From Anastatus disparis (taxonomy: Eukaryota > Arthropoda > Insecta > Hymenoptera > Eupelmidae): 64,000 nucleotides of DNA. Shown piece after piece: positions 33,561-46,495 of this stretch. The notes below the pieces were generated by a model. It did no database searches. It was not told the DNA's origin and worked only from the letters and a program-made list of their open reading frames with translations. Where the stretch lies: positions 2,256,001 to 2,320,000 of the forward strand of contig JAFFSR010000248.1 of the NCBI GenBank assembly GCA_017163975.1, in the 5' to 3' direction. Numbering within the stretch: position 1 is the stretch's first letter; each line of letters opens with the position of its first letter. A program made the translations under genes and the position numbers.

Positions 33561-33799
33561 TTAAAATGGTAGAAATTCATTAAAACTGATTTTTTCAAAA
33601 ATATAGCTGTAATCCCACACAGCATGAAAGAATTTTGAAATAATTTCATGAAATATTACAAGTAATAATACGTTGAAAGCATTTAAAAAGAACTTAAAAA
33701 GATAACTATATTCTTTTGAAAAGAATTTATGAAATAATACACAGGAAGATTACAAAGTCTTTACAAAAATATTACCAAAAAGGAAACGAAAGTTAAGAC

Positions 33800-35290
33800 A
33801 TGAAATATTACACGATTCCTTACTGAAAGGACTTTGAAAAGACTTTTTGAAAGGAAACAAGAAAGAACTCAGAAATCTTCCAACGATTAAAATCAGAAAA
33901 TAATTTAGAAAGATTTTCGGAATGATCTAAGGTATTCTTTCACCGAATCATTTTAAGATTCATTCAAAAAGCTTTCATGAAATGATTCATGCAATATTTT
34001 GGTAAAGTCTTAAGAAATCTTACATGAAATAATTTTGAAATCTTTTTGAAATATTTCATGAAATAACTTATGATAAGAATAAAAGTTACTACATGAATCC
34101 TTACTGAAAGGACTTTGAAAAGACTTCTTGAAAGGAAACAAGAAAGAACTCAGAAATCTTTCGAAGGTTTCAGTCGTAAAATAATTTAGAAAGATTTTTG
34201 GAATAATCTAAGTTATTCTTTCACCAAATAATTTCAAAATTCTTCCAAAAAGCTTTTATGAAATAATTCATGTAATATTTTGGTAAAGTCTCAAGAAATC
34301 ATACATGAAATAATTTTGAAATCTTTTTGAAATATTTCATGAAATAACTTATGATGGGAATAAAAGTTATAACATAAATCCTTACTGAAAGGACTTTGAA
34401 AAGACTTCTTGAAAGGAAACAAGAAAGAACTCAGAAATCTTCCAACGATTCAATTTATAAAATAATTTAGAAAGATTTTTGGAATAATCTAAGTTATTCT
34501 TTCACCGAATAATTTCAAGATTCGTTCAAAAAGCTGTCATGAAATAATTCATGCAATGTTTTGGTAAAGTCTCAAGAAATCTTACATGAAATAATTTTGA
34601 AATCTTTTGAAATATTTCATGAAATAACTTATGATAAGAATAAAAGTTATTACATGAATCCTTACTGAAAGGATTTTGAAAAGACTACTCGAAAGGAAAC
34701 AAGAAAGAACTCAGAAATCTTCCAACGATTAAAATCAGAAAATAATTTAGAAAGATTTTCGGAACGATCTAAGGTATTTTTTCACCAAATCATTTCAAGA
34801 TTCGTTCAAAAAGCTGTCATGAAATAATTCATGCAATGTTTTGGTAAAGTCTCAAGAAATCTTACATGAAATAATTTTGAAATCTTTTTGAAATATTTCA
34901 TGAAATAACTTATGATAAGAATAAAAGTTATTACATGAATCCTTACTGAAAGGATTTTGAAAAGACTACTCGAAAGGAAACAAGAAAGAACTCAGAAATC
35001 TTTCGAAGGTTTCAGTCGTAAAATAATTTAGAAAGATTTTTGGAATAATTTAAGTTATTCTTTCACCGAATAATTTCAAGATTCTTCCATGAAGCTCTTA
35101 TGAAATAATTCATGTAACATTTTGGTAAAGTCTCAAGAAATCATACATGAAATAATTTTGAAATCTTTTTGAGATATTTCATGAAATAACTTATGACGAG
35201 AATAAAAGTTATTACATAAATCCTTACTGAATTGACTTTGAAAGGACTTTATGAAAGAAAACGTGAAATATAACAGAATCATTTAGAAAT
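33800..35290. repeat. Tandem repeat of about 283 bp, about 5 copies
   Basis: The phrase CCTTACTGAAAGGACTTTG (with small changes) recurs near 33823, 34106, 34382, 34660, 34940 and 35222, each time followed by GAAAGGAAACAAGAAAGAAC in the full copies. No coding potential. Confidence 0.9.
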
Positions 35291-35508
35291 ATTTTCGGGA
35301 TTAGTTTATAATTTATCCGCTTGATGGCGGTATCTCTTACTCTCGCAAGCGGTAAGAGTGCTTCCCGTTTCATATATAAGGAAAATAAGAATCTTAAATT
35401 GAAACTATAAATTGTTATGCGTGTGATGTCTGTGTTATGATAACTTCGATTTTAACCGCTGTAAAACTATTCGTAATCCTATGAATAATTATATCATCAT
35501 ATATCCGT

Positions 35509-35555
35509 TATGTGTGTGTGTGTGTGTGTGTGTGCGTGTGCGTGTGTGTGTGTAT
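35509..35555. repeat. (GT)n microsatellite
   Basis: About 45 bp of GT dinucleotides with a few GC interruptions. Confidence 0.9.
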
Positions 35556-35639
35556 TAATTCTAAATTGATTCTTAAATAATACAGGAAAGAATAAAATTT
35601 CTAGAACTTTACACGTCTCTCAACTAAAGATAGATGAAA

Positions 35640-36130
35640 AGATTAATGCATTGTTACTAAAAGAATTCATGGATCTTTACAGAATTCTTTCATTGAAAGG
35701 ATTCTGTAATAATTCTATGTCCGAGGTATATTTCTTCCAGAAATAATACAATGAAATATTTTTAAAATATTTTATATCATTCTTACAGAATGCTTTCAAT
35801 GAAAGATGTATGAAAAGATTTAAGAATCATTACCAAAAGAATTCATGGATCCTTACAGAATTCTTTTATTGAAAGGATTCTGTAATAATTCTATGTCCGA
35901 GGTATATTCCTTTTAGAAATAATACAATGAAATATTTTAAAAATATTTCATATTATTCTTACAGAATCCTTTCAATGGAAGATGTATAAAAAGATTTACG
36001 AATTATTACCAAAAGAATTCATGGATCCTTACAGAATTCTTCCATTGAAAGGATTTTGAAATGACTTGTGAATTCTTTATGAAATATTTTTATGTATTAT
36101 TTTTAAAAGAATAATACCTCGGACATAGAA
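35640..36130. repeat. Tandem repeat of about 175 bp with an inverted tail
   Basis: AATTCATGGATC...ACAGAATTCTT...GAAAGGATT occurs near 35665, 35840 and 36017. CTATGTCCGAGGTAT appears twice directly (35716, 35892) and once inverted near 36115. Non-coding. Confidence 0.8.
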
Positions 36131-36234
36131 TTATTTCAGAATCCTTTCAGTGAAATATTTCTGAAAGATTGCAGTCCTTTCATGAATCCTTTCAGAATCC
36201 TTTCAAAGTCCTTTCATGCTGTATGGGAATCCTT

Positions 36235-36790
36235 CAAAATTGAAATAGTAAATATCTTATATCTCTGAAACTAGAGAACGTAGAGCTTTAAAATTTTTAC
36301 TAAAAGTTTGTTTCAACTAGTAGATGAAGATAAAATACTTGCTCATGACATAACTCATAAAGTTTAAAATTTCATTCAAAAAAGTTATAGCTAAAAAATG
36401 AATCCATTTATTGTGTTATACAAAATTTATGCTCAAATCTATATTAAAATATAATAAATCTAATATTTAACTAAAATAATGTAAAAAAAAATATCATATG
36501 GGATTGATTTCAAGCATTAAAAGTAGTAGAAATGCACTAAAACTAATTTTTGCAAAATATAGCTGCTATCGTTCCAAATTGAAATAGCAAATATCTGTTA
36601 TCTCTGAAGCTAGAGAACATAGAGATTTAAAAATTTTCATAGAAGTTTGTTTCAACTAGTAGATGAAGATAAAATATCTACTTATGACACAACTCATAAA
36701 CTTTGAAATTTCATTCAAAAAAGTTATAGTTAAGAAAATGAATTTATTACAGTGCTATATAAAATGTATATTCAAACCTTTTTTAACTAT
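36235..36790. repeat. Direct duplication of about 305 bp
   Basis: GTTTGTTTCAACTAGTAGAT and its surroundings occur near 36306 and 36647 with several percent divergence. A related segment (GCATTAAAA...TAGAAAT) is also at about 33560. Confidence 0.7.
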
Positions 36791-36796
36791 ATACAT

Positions 36797-37431
36797 CCCT
36801 ATTGAAAAAGATCACGTGAATAATTTACGTAAATTTTTCACGTGATTTTTGTTTCATTCCATCACGTGAATTGTTCACATAAATTATTCACGTGAATTTT
36901 ATATTTTTAATATAAGAAGTATTTCAATTAATGTAATCTCTCAAATCAAAAGTATTTCAATTAGATAGACAGATATGTGTTTATTTGTAAAAGTTTACAA
37001 AAGTGATACAATTAATATGATTTTTCAAATAAAATATGAGTCACTAGAAAAAAATTTGTGTTTCATTTCATTACGTGAATTATTTACGTAAATTATTCAC
37101 GTAAATTATTTGCGTGAATTATTCACGTGAATAATTTACGTAAATAATTCACGTAATGAAATGAAACACAAATTTTTTTCTAGTGACTCATATTTTATTT
37201 GAAAAATCATATTAATTGTATCACTTTTTATAAACTTTTACAAATAAACACATATCTGTCTATCTAATTGAAATACTTTTGATTTGAGAGATTACATTCA
37301 TTAAAATACTTCTTTTATTAAAAATATAAAATTCATGAGAATAATTTACGTGAATAATTCACGTGATGAAATGAAACAAAAATCACGTGAAAAATTTACG
37401 TAAATTATTCGCGTGATCTTTTTCAATAGGG
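36797..37431. mobile_element. 635-bp foldback element rich in CACGTG and TTTACGTAAA
   Basis: Ends are CCCTATTGAAAAAGATCACG and its inverse. The whole segment folds on itself about a centre near 37110. The arms contain many short palindromes (TTCACGTGAA, TTTACGTAAA). Possible AT duplication at the ends. No ORF. Confidence 0.75.
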
Positions 37432-37439
37432 ATCAAACT

Positions 37440-39244
37440 AATTTTTAAAACTTAAAACATATTTTTATGCATATAATTATATTTAAATAATCAAATTGAT
37501 CTCTTTCAAGTTCAAAAACGTAACTTCAAGCTATTTAACTTCAAATAATAATATATAAGATTAAACTCAAAGCCATTCAATCATATATTAATGATATATG
37601 TATGATTGTGTAGTTGTAATCAGAATAATTAAATTAAACTATTTTATAATTAAACATATCCATAGAAGCAATCAAAACATCAATTTGAATGTATTAATCT
37701 ATATTTTTAGATTTTTCACCTGACTCGAACAAAATTGCTATTATCTATTTTTCATATCTCAGAAATTAAAAGAGATAGAGATTTGAAATTTGATATGTTA
37801 CTTTGTTATATTTAATAAATAATATAGGAAGTTGTTTCAAAACTCTAGGTTATTTATTTCTTCACTCATACTCATATTCACATTTCCCACAGATTGCCTT
37901 TCTCAAAATATACATCAAACTAACTTCAAAACTTATTCTTAATGTTCTTATGGATATATTTAAATATAAATTATTAAATTAACTTATTTTATAACTAACA
38001 TATTGATAGTAACAACTAAAACATCATTTTGAGTGTATTAATGTCTATTTCAGAATTTTAGCATAATCGTTGATTTTGAATATTATCAGTTTCTCATATC
38101 TCAAAAACTAAAAGAGATATAGATTTGAAATTTGATATGTTACTTTGTTATATTTAATAAATAGTATAGAAAGTTATTCCAAAAGCCTAAGATATTTATT
38201 TTTCACTTGTACACTCATACATACATTCCCCACAGATTGCCTTTTTCTAATATTTACATTAAACTAACTTTTATAACTATAAATATTTGAAAAAAAGGTA
38301 GCCTGTGAGTGATGTTTTATATCATTAAAAATACTTTTAAATAAAAGAAACAAAGAAAAAGAAAACGATGTTCTAATTTAAAATTTTCAAAACATTCCTT
38401 ATATGTATACTTTCAAAATCCGTGGAGAATATTTTAATCTTGTGTACAACTCATCATTTTTATTAAACCATATTTAAAATTTTTCAAAACGTTTAAAAAA
38501 AAATTCCGATCGAAGTTTAATTAAAGAATAAAATTTACAAAGCAATAACGTTAATATAGTAGTCAATCCAGTTAAATCAATCATTTACACTTTAAAATTC
38601 TCTTTGATAAATTATGTTCAGAACATAATTAAAAATTCAAAAAAATAAATTTAACTCTAATGGAATAAATTCAACTCAAAAATAATCCAAGTAAAATGTA
38701 ACAACAATAATTTTAAAATGCTAATAAAAGTTAAAATTATTTTTAAGTTCAAAAATATGTAAAAACTCCAAATTTGGTAAAACTTTTACATCAAAAATGA
38801 TAAGTATAAATTATATAACTATTTAACTCGAATAAAGAGACATCGTTAAATAAAACCAAACTCATCAATGTTGAAATTTGAAAATAATATCTATGAATGA
38901 AACCAAGCAAGCGTTAAACGTACTTGCTTTCAGATAGTGAGACTGTGTTTCTTTGCGCTCGATAACGCACATTTCAATCTCTTCGTTGAAGTATACGTTG
39001 TATGTGCTAGCGTGCTCTTTAAAGCAGCTCGAGTCTGAAGCGAAGTGACGTCATGCTGGCTTACAGTACGCTCTAAGCTTAAAAGCATCTCTGCTTTATA
39101 GAATCTAGATGAGGGATGTGTGAAATCTTTTACCTCGAAATTAAAATCGTTTTTATTCCAAATAATTTAATTTTGATAAAATATTGTTTTTCGCAATAAT
39201 TTTGTTAATGAATTTTTCCGGAAAAATAAAAACTCTTTCACAAT
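37440..39244. other. AT-rich DNA with dispersed duplications
   Basis: A block containing GATTTGAAATTTGATATG TTAC-type sequence is present at about 37780 and again at 38120. No gene found. A slightly G+C-richer patch at 38900-39110 has no ORF. Confidence 0.5.
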
Positions 39245-41605
39245 GAGTCAAACTTTCTGAAGTGGGCCACTAAAAATCGAGTAGTTGAATTTAATATAAT
39301 TTTTCACAGATAATTGAAGGTTTATATGTCAAAATCAATGTCTTAAAATATTTTTGGAAAATTTCAATTTTTGAAATATTTATAAACAAATGAATTTTTT
39401 TTCGCTATTTTGATAAAATAGTGATTTCTCAGCAACTATTCGATAAAAATTAACGAAATTTGGTTTACATATGTATTAATACTAATAGAATAATATACTA
39501 AAAACTTTTTTTTATAAAACCGAAAATTATTTTTAAAAAACCATTTTGCAATAAGCTATTGAAAATTTATTCAACTTCTCCTAAGGCTAGGAAATTTTTT
39601 CAGGGGGGATTTGATTTTTAAAGCATAAAACTAAAAATACGTGGAAGAAAATTTTAGTGCACTTAATTAGAAAAATAATTATGCATTTTTAAATATTGGA
39701 GTATGAGCGCAGACTGACTGGTTTTTGGCTTGTAAAATTAAAACTACTAAGAGAATTACTGTGGTGTCAATAGAAAATTTGTAGAAAATTAAATTATCAA
39801 GAAAATGAGAGGTCAAGCGATCTGATCGGTTTATTATAACCGAAAAAAATTTGGAAAAACGGGAGAATTTTTCGTTTTGTTCAAAAATTCATAACTTTGT
39901 TATTTATGAAGATTAAGAGCTGAAATTTGGCATCGAAGTAAATAATTATATCTTCTTTTAACGGTCTGAAGGCAGATACTATCGGATTATTAGTTTCTGC
40001 GCATTTGCAATTTTAATTTTTTTTACGCTTTTTTTGCCAGGTTATTACTGTTTAAAATCGTTGTACATACTTTTCAAAAGCGGTTTTGAAAACTAGAAAT
40101 AAAATACCATTAAACATTATTCCAAGTTTTTATTATGAAATATGCACTATATAACATCAATGTAAACGGCCGAGCATGCGACGGACAGTAAAAAGTGGGG
40201 ATGTACGGGGAAGCAATATAGATATACAGGCGCGTGCCGTGAAGAGTTTAATTTTTTTAATTTTTTACACTATTTTAATAAAAACTTAAAATTATGTTTA
40301 ATAGTATTTTATTTCTAGTTTTCAAAACCGTTTTGGAAAAGTATGTACAACGATTTTAAAAAATTAATAACAACCTGACAAAAAAAAGCGTAAAAAAAAT
40401 TAAAATAGCAAATGCGCAGAAACTAATAATCCGATAGGATCTGCCTTCGGACCGTTAAAAGAAGATATAATTATTTACTTCGATGCCAAATTTCAGCTCT
40501 TAATCTTCATAAATAACAAAGTTATGAATTTTTGAACAAAACGAAAAATTCTCCCGTTTTTCCAAATTTTTTTCGGTTCTAATAAACCGATCAGATCGCT
40601 TGACCTCTCATTTTCTTGATAATTTAATTTTCTACAAATTTTCTATTGACACCACAGTAATTCTCTTAGTAGTTTTCATTTTACAAGCCAAAAACCAGTC
40701 AGTCTGCGCTCATACTCCAATATTTAAAAATGCATAATTATTTTTCTAATTAAGAGGCGGTCGGAACCAAATCGGTGACTTGCGGTATATATCAAGTCAG
40801 CATTTTTCGCTTTACGATAATATTTTGTATATTTTTATGGCTTAAACTATTTCAAATCATTCTTTATATACATGACTAGAGGAAATGACTATATTTTTAC
40901 CATATGAATAAGTAAATAAATTATTATAAGCATTTATTACAAATATCAAACTGACTTGACATATACCGCATGCAAAAAACTGTCGTGTCGATTGTTAGGT
41001 GGCATTTTTCGCTTTATAACAATATTTTGTATATTTTTGTGGCTTTAACTATTTTAAATTATTCTTTATATACATGACTAGAGGAAATGACTATATTTTT
41101 ACCATATTAATAAATGAATAAATTATTATAAGCATTTATTACAAGCACCGAACTAAGTCACCGATTTGGTTCCGACCGCCTCTTAAGTGCACTAAAATTT
41201 TCTTCCACGTATTTTTAGTTTTATGCTTTAAAAATCAAATCCCCCCTGAAAAAATTTCCTAGCCTTAGGAGAAGTTGAATAAATTTTCAATAGCTTATTG
41301 CAAAATGGTTTTTTTAAAAATAATTTTCGGTTTTTATAAAAAAAGTTTTTAGTATATTATTCTATTAGTATTAATACATATGTAAACCAAATTTCGTTAA
41401 TTTTTATCGAATAGTTGCTGAGAAATCACTATTTTATCAAAATAGCGAAAAAAAATTCATTTGTTTATAAATATTTCAAAAATTGAAATTTTCCAAAAAT
41501 ATTTTAAGACATTGATTTTGACATATAAACCTTCAATTATCTGTGAAAAATTATATTAAATTCAACTACTCGATTTTTAGTGGCCCACTTCAGAAAGTTT
41601 GACTC
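39245..41605. mobile_element. 2.36-kb palindromic (foldback) element with nested MITE
   Basis: Starts GAGTCAAACTTTCTGAAG and ends with the inverse; AAT flanks both sides. Arms of roughly 900 bp are almost perfect reverse complements around a short G+C-richer centre near 40200. The right arm alone is interrupted by the 429-bp insertion at 40754-41182. No long ORF survives, so the element is non-autonomous. Confidence 0.85.
40754..41182. mobile_element. 429-bp MITE, 28-bp perfect inverted repeats, TTAA duplication
   Basis: Ends are GAGGCGGTCGGAACCAAATC and its exact inverse. TTAA stands at 40750-40753 and 41183-41186. The interior is a direct duplication of about 200 bp (TTTTTCGCTTTA...AAGCATTTATTACAA twice). 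The undisturbed left arm of the host palindrome supplies the empty site. Confidence 0.9.
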
Positions 41606-43656
41606 AATATTTTTTTTATTTTTAAACTAAATAATGTAACTTCAAACTTATAAAATAACATAATATGAAAGGATTCATCGTGCATATAATATACTAAATT
41701 AGAATAAATACAATTACTAAATTCTTTTAATAAATTCATAGTTTTAATTAACTCGCTCATTAATTATTAATAAAACTAAAATGAAACTATAGCGAAAATT
41801 CAACTTAATTAATTACAATGATTATAAATTTGTTGAAATTAAATATAAAGGTTGCAAACATCACTCTATTTTAAATTAAATAATTTGCATGTCATGAGAA
41901 AAATGATTATTAAATATTATTAAAATTTATCTCTATAAAATTTCTCTAGCTTCTTGTACGGCGTCCTCATTATTCGATGGATAATTTTAAAATAAATTTA
42001 AAAAAAAAGACAACATATAAAACCTCAAACAAAAGTTTAATATAAAATTATTTACTAAATTACATTTTAAGAAGATAAAACCCCTTTAATAAAAAAAATA
42101 AAGAAGGAGGATTAATATACTCCTGTAACTAATAAAGGTTTTGCTTAAAAGTTTAAGAGAACCTGAAACGTCCCAAAATTAAAAGAACTTGTCTTTCTTT
42201 ACCTTTTTAAACTAATAAATTTAAATAGACAAAAACAACATTGACAATATTAAACATAAAATATACAATTTTACAGTTTGACCGTAAATAAGTTGTTTTA
42301 TTAAAACATTCGCATAAACCGAGAACTTATCGTTAAAGAGGGGACTAAAAACAAAAGATCTGTAATTACAAATTTAAAAAAATATAATGCGTTCACACGG
42401 TGGGATTTTGGTCGCTGGAGTGAGGGGATTCATTTTCACCAAGAATTAAATATAAAACCACGAGTTCCGTGCTAAATGGCAGCAGAGTACATTGGATATT
42501 CTCTTATCTAAATAAGCTTAATGCTTTTACACAGTTAATTTTAAAAACCTGCGAGATGCGAAATAATCAACTGAAATAAAAAAATACCAGACACTCGAGA
42601 ACTAGTGTCTAGGCAAAAATCCGTATTTGCGTTCACCGCATGAAAATTTTAGAAATAATATAGGTAACTTGTAGCAAGCATGGTGAGAAATTCCCATCTT
42701 GAAATTCTATATTATTTTCTTTGATATTCTGACCAATGAGTTTTTCTGTTGACGATTCTTTTACATCTAAGGTGCTAAACTTGTCTTCGGAGAGAAACGT
42801 TAGCAGTAATTAAATAGAATATTTAATGATTAAGCTAATCGAACTGACTTTCTCGCCATGCACTAACAAGGATAATAAAGTTTCATAGAATACTAAAGGA
42901 ATTTGATATGCGCTAAAATATAATGAAAATAAAATTCCGAAAATAGGGAAAAATCTCTACATGCGAATCATACAATGGTTAATCCAATTACTTTAAGAGT
43001 AAATTGGAATTAAAATTAGTTTCAAAACTATTAGATTTAAGATAGAAAAATGCATGCGAATTTGCTCGCATTAATTAATAGATTAAATATAAAATTTAAA
43101 TCAAATGCACCACTTTTAAATGAATATCGAATTATCAGCATATAAATAAAATGCTCGCCAATTCGCAAGCATTTATCCAAACTATTCCTAGTAAACAATA
43201 GCAATTCGTACGATTGATAAATTGAGTTGGCAAATAAATCTAATATATTGCCAATTTTTAAATTTAAAATAAGTGATTTAACAAAATTCAATTGTATCAA
43301 TAACCTTATGCGTACAAGTGATAACGTGATTGGAACCGGAATAAACTAAAGGTCGTTTTAAAAATTCAAGCTAAAATACTATTTAATTGAACACGCGAAC
43401 TTGTTGCCATGCGGTACTCAAAATTTTTTTTAAAAACCTAAGCATCAACTTAAATCTTAAAGAAACTTTCTAGATATAAAATCATTTAAGCAATTTAATA
43501 GTATACAATCGCATTAAATCTTCGCGCTAAGATTGAAATAACTTTTATAACAATTTTTCCTGTCGATAAAACCTCTAAAAATTACCGACATGATCATCGA
43601 AATCTGTACTTATCCATTACCATCCGTGCGGAATAACTTAGGGTAACGATCTATAA
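41606..43656. other. AT-rich intergenic DNA
   Basis: No gene, RNA or repeat I can classify. One short minus-strand ORF is AT-biased and featureless. Confidence 0.5.
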
Positions 43657-45839
43657 GGCTGATTCCATTTCAAATCGAACAGTCAGTATACACTCAAGTC
43701 ACCAATTACTGCGCTAATGGAGTATGTTATTCTACCCTAAAAATAAGGGTATACGTATTTTTTTATTTTGCTGAAATATCAAAATTGCATCAGATATGCA
43801 CTTTTGAAAATTGCATACAAAAACTAAATGTTAAAACTGAAAATGTTGAGAATAACTTTAGAGAGCTATCGTTTTACCAATTTCCAATGAATTTTGATAA
43901 ACCTTTTTTTATTTTATTTCGTTTTGAGTCCTCTTCAACTCTGTGCAAGAAATTTAAAAAAAAACTAAAAAATGACTGAGATATATGCATTTTACCAAAA
44001 AATGCACTTTTTATGCACATGCATTTTTCTCGAAAAGGCCATTTTTTTTTTTGCTGAAATTTTTTTTGCTGATAGAGGACCAAAATACCTATCTGATAGT
44101 ACTTGTTTGATCCCGGCTTTTTTGGTTTGGAGCGAGAAAAAAATTCACAAATTTTGTTGGTGAAAAATGCTTGTATATACGTTCGGAAGTCTTAAGCAGT
44201 CGACATTTAAATATTATCCTTCGTTTAGCATTATCCAGGAACAACGACGTGGACGTAGAAGGATTCTGTTCCCTTCGGGGTGCTTTTTTAGAGTGAGTTC
44301 CCATTGCCTCTCACTGTTGGGATGCGTCAAAAAAATAATTATAGATAATTATTTTTTTTTATTTTTGCGCTTATTATTTTTAGTTTTAAATGTAGTCTCA
44401 CGACGCTTGGCTTTTTTTTTCTTGTTTTTCACTTCATTTAGTGCATGTATAGCTGTCCTGCCAATAAATATATGTGATTTTAATTCCCCAAGTTTTTTTA
44501 ACCACATATGACTTTTTTGAATTCCATTATATTTAGAAACCCCACTCCATTCAATATTTTTCTTTTTTCTAAATCTTTCAATCTCATTTCGTAATGTACA
44601 CAAAGACAAGCTTCCTTCACAGGGCTAGTTAAGACGAAACTTGGTCTTAGACTATAGAATTTCGATTTTCCTATTTGTAAGTTTGGATTTTCTTTTCTTA
44701 ATTGACTATATGTTTCTTTTAAGCTTCGAGTAAGAAACCGTTTGACTTTTTTAGTTTTTGTGTTATTAATTTTAACAGTTACGACATCAGATTTATTTGG
44801 ACTTTGTCTACTACAATTAAAATCATCATTTAAAAAATATTCCATAACGATATTTTTTGTGCTTTCATCAATAGGATGACCAGCATATAAATCTGGCTCC
44901 GAATAAACTCCTTTATTTTTCACGAGATTTCTTGATTTATTTATCATATACTCGCTTATATTCGGGAATAGTGAGCAAACTTTTATTTTGCTTAATTTTG
45001 AAGGTAGTAGAGTTAGAAGTTTTATTTTCTCCGAAATAGAAGAGCATTTTTCTAAAGCCAATTTAAAATTTTCTAAAAATTCATTCCAATAGTTTTCAGT
45101 GGAATTTTCGTCCGATTCTATTGATTCAACTGAAATGCCATACGCATCTTCTAATTTACTTCCAACAGTAGCAGAATAAGCTGAAATTAAGGATTTTTCT
45201 CTTTTAGATACGTAATTTCCTCTAAAATTTTCAGGTATTGCAGTTTTTCTTTTTAGGGGTGAGATGCATTCAGGTAAAACTGAATTAATACTCTCGTTTA
45301 ATTCCTCTATTCGTTCGGGTGTCTTCGGAATAAAATCATCATCTCTTCCGCTAAAAAGTTCAGTGATTTCATTTTCAGATATAGACTCAAGATCACTTAA
45401 AATCATTTTTGATATGCGTTTATGGCAATTTTACATACATTAGTAGATGGCAATATATTTAAATCTGGATGAAGCTGTGCCAAATTAATGGCTAAATCTT
45501 CCAACGGTCTAAAACGTGAATTACTGCTCATGTAAACTACCTTTTTATGCATTTGAAAAAAATCGGGACATGAAATTCTTTTAGAAGAGTATAAATTTCG
45601 GACATTGTTATTTCACAATTTTGTTGAATTTTTCACAAGCCCGAGAAGCACCTTTCAAAGCAGCCGTAAAAATAACTAGCTTCTATATAACAGTTCTAAT
45701 ATGCTGTTTTGGTTACGTGATGTATTTGTCCATGAGTTAGCCTCCTATTGTTTGTACATCGAAACATACATAATATAGATATACACGAATAGAATTCTTT
45801 TTTTTCATGTTTAAATATTTATTTTTATATTACGAATTT

Positions 45840-45880
<41 letters not shown>

Positions 45881-46495
45881 TATTGATGCTATATACATGC
45901 ATACAAATGTAAACAAATGATGAGCCAAGCATACGACAGTGTTTGAATGCAGACTGCTTAAGACTTCCGAACGTATATACAAGCATTTTTCACCAACAAA
46001 ATTTGTGAATTTTTTTCTCGCTCCAAACCAAAAAAGCCGGGATCAAACAAGTACTATTAGATAGGTATTTTGGTCCTCTATCAGCAAAAAAAATTTCAGC
46101 AAAAAAAAAATGACCTTTTCGAGAAAAATGCATGTGCATAAAAAGTGAATTTTTTGGTAAAATGCATATATCTCAGTCATTTTTTAGTTTTTTTTTAAAT
46201 TTCTTGCACGGAGTTGAAGAGGACTCAAAACGAAATAAAATAAAAAAAGGTTTATCAAAATTCATTGGAAATTAGTAAAACGATAGCTCTCTAAAGTTAT
46301 TCTCAACATTTTCAGTTTTAACATTTAGTTTTTGTATGCAATTTTCAAAAGTGCATATCTGATGCAATTTTGATATTTCAGCAAAATAAAAAAATACGTA
46401 TACCCTTATTTTTAGGGTAGAATAACATACTCCATTAGCGCAGTAATTGGTGACTTGAGTGTATACTGACTGTTCGATTTGAAATGGAATCAGCC
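43657..46495. mobile_element. DNA transposon with 545-bp terminal inverted repeats, ATAA duplication
   Basis: Ends start GGCTGATTCCATTTC; the arms 43657-44201 and 45952-46495 are near-perfect inverses. ATAA flanks at 43653-43656 and 46496-46499, so the duplication is 4 bp. The middle encodes the transposase-like ORF below and a TA microsatellite at about 45845-45877. A 4-bp duplication with long inverted repeats suits Sola-type elements, among others. Confidence 0.85.
44498..45406 (-). CDS. Transposase-like protein, probably truncated
   Basis: 302 aa on the minus strand inside the inverted-repeat element. Residues about 120-175 (KIKLLTLLPSKLSKIKV, then YMINKSRNLVKNKG) and 235-275 (KETYSQLRKENP, then GKSKFYSLRP) resemble the N-terminal part of a widespread animal transposase family with a KxxLLTLLP block and an FxxLRP block, followed by a Cys motif (CLCVHYEMRL). 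A catalytic DDE domain is not visible; the ORF ends soon after the Cys motif, so the protein is probably truncated or continues through an intron or frameshift. Superfamily not proven. Confidence 0.55.
   Translation of the reverse strand: MILSDLESISENEITELFSGRDDDFIPKTPERIEELNESINSVLPECISPLKRKTAIPENFRGNYVSKREKSLISAYSATVGSKLEDAYGISVESIESDENSTENYWNEFLENFKLALEKCSSISEKIKLLTLLPSKLSKIKVCSLFPNISEYMINKSRNLVKNKGVYSEPDLYAGHPIDESTKNIVMEYFLNDDFNCSRQSPNKSDVVTVKINNTKTKKVKRFLTRSLKETYSQLRKENPNLQIGKSKFYSLRPSFVLTSPVKEACLCVHYEMRLKDLEKRKILNGVGFLNIMEFKKVICG

Noticed and set aside
35310..35360. Possible tRNA or SINE near CCGCTTGATGGCGGTATC
   Set aside because: It contains a short hairpin (CCGCTT/AAGCGG), but no B box with proper spacing and no cloverleaf.
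44167..44609. ORFs overlapping the end of the transposase-like gene on both strands (44167-44511 and 44349-44609)
   Set aside because: Poly-T/poly-A composition and overlap with the longer, family-like frame; treated as shadows.
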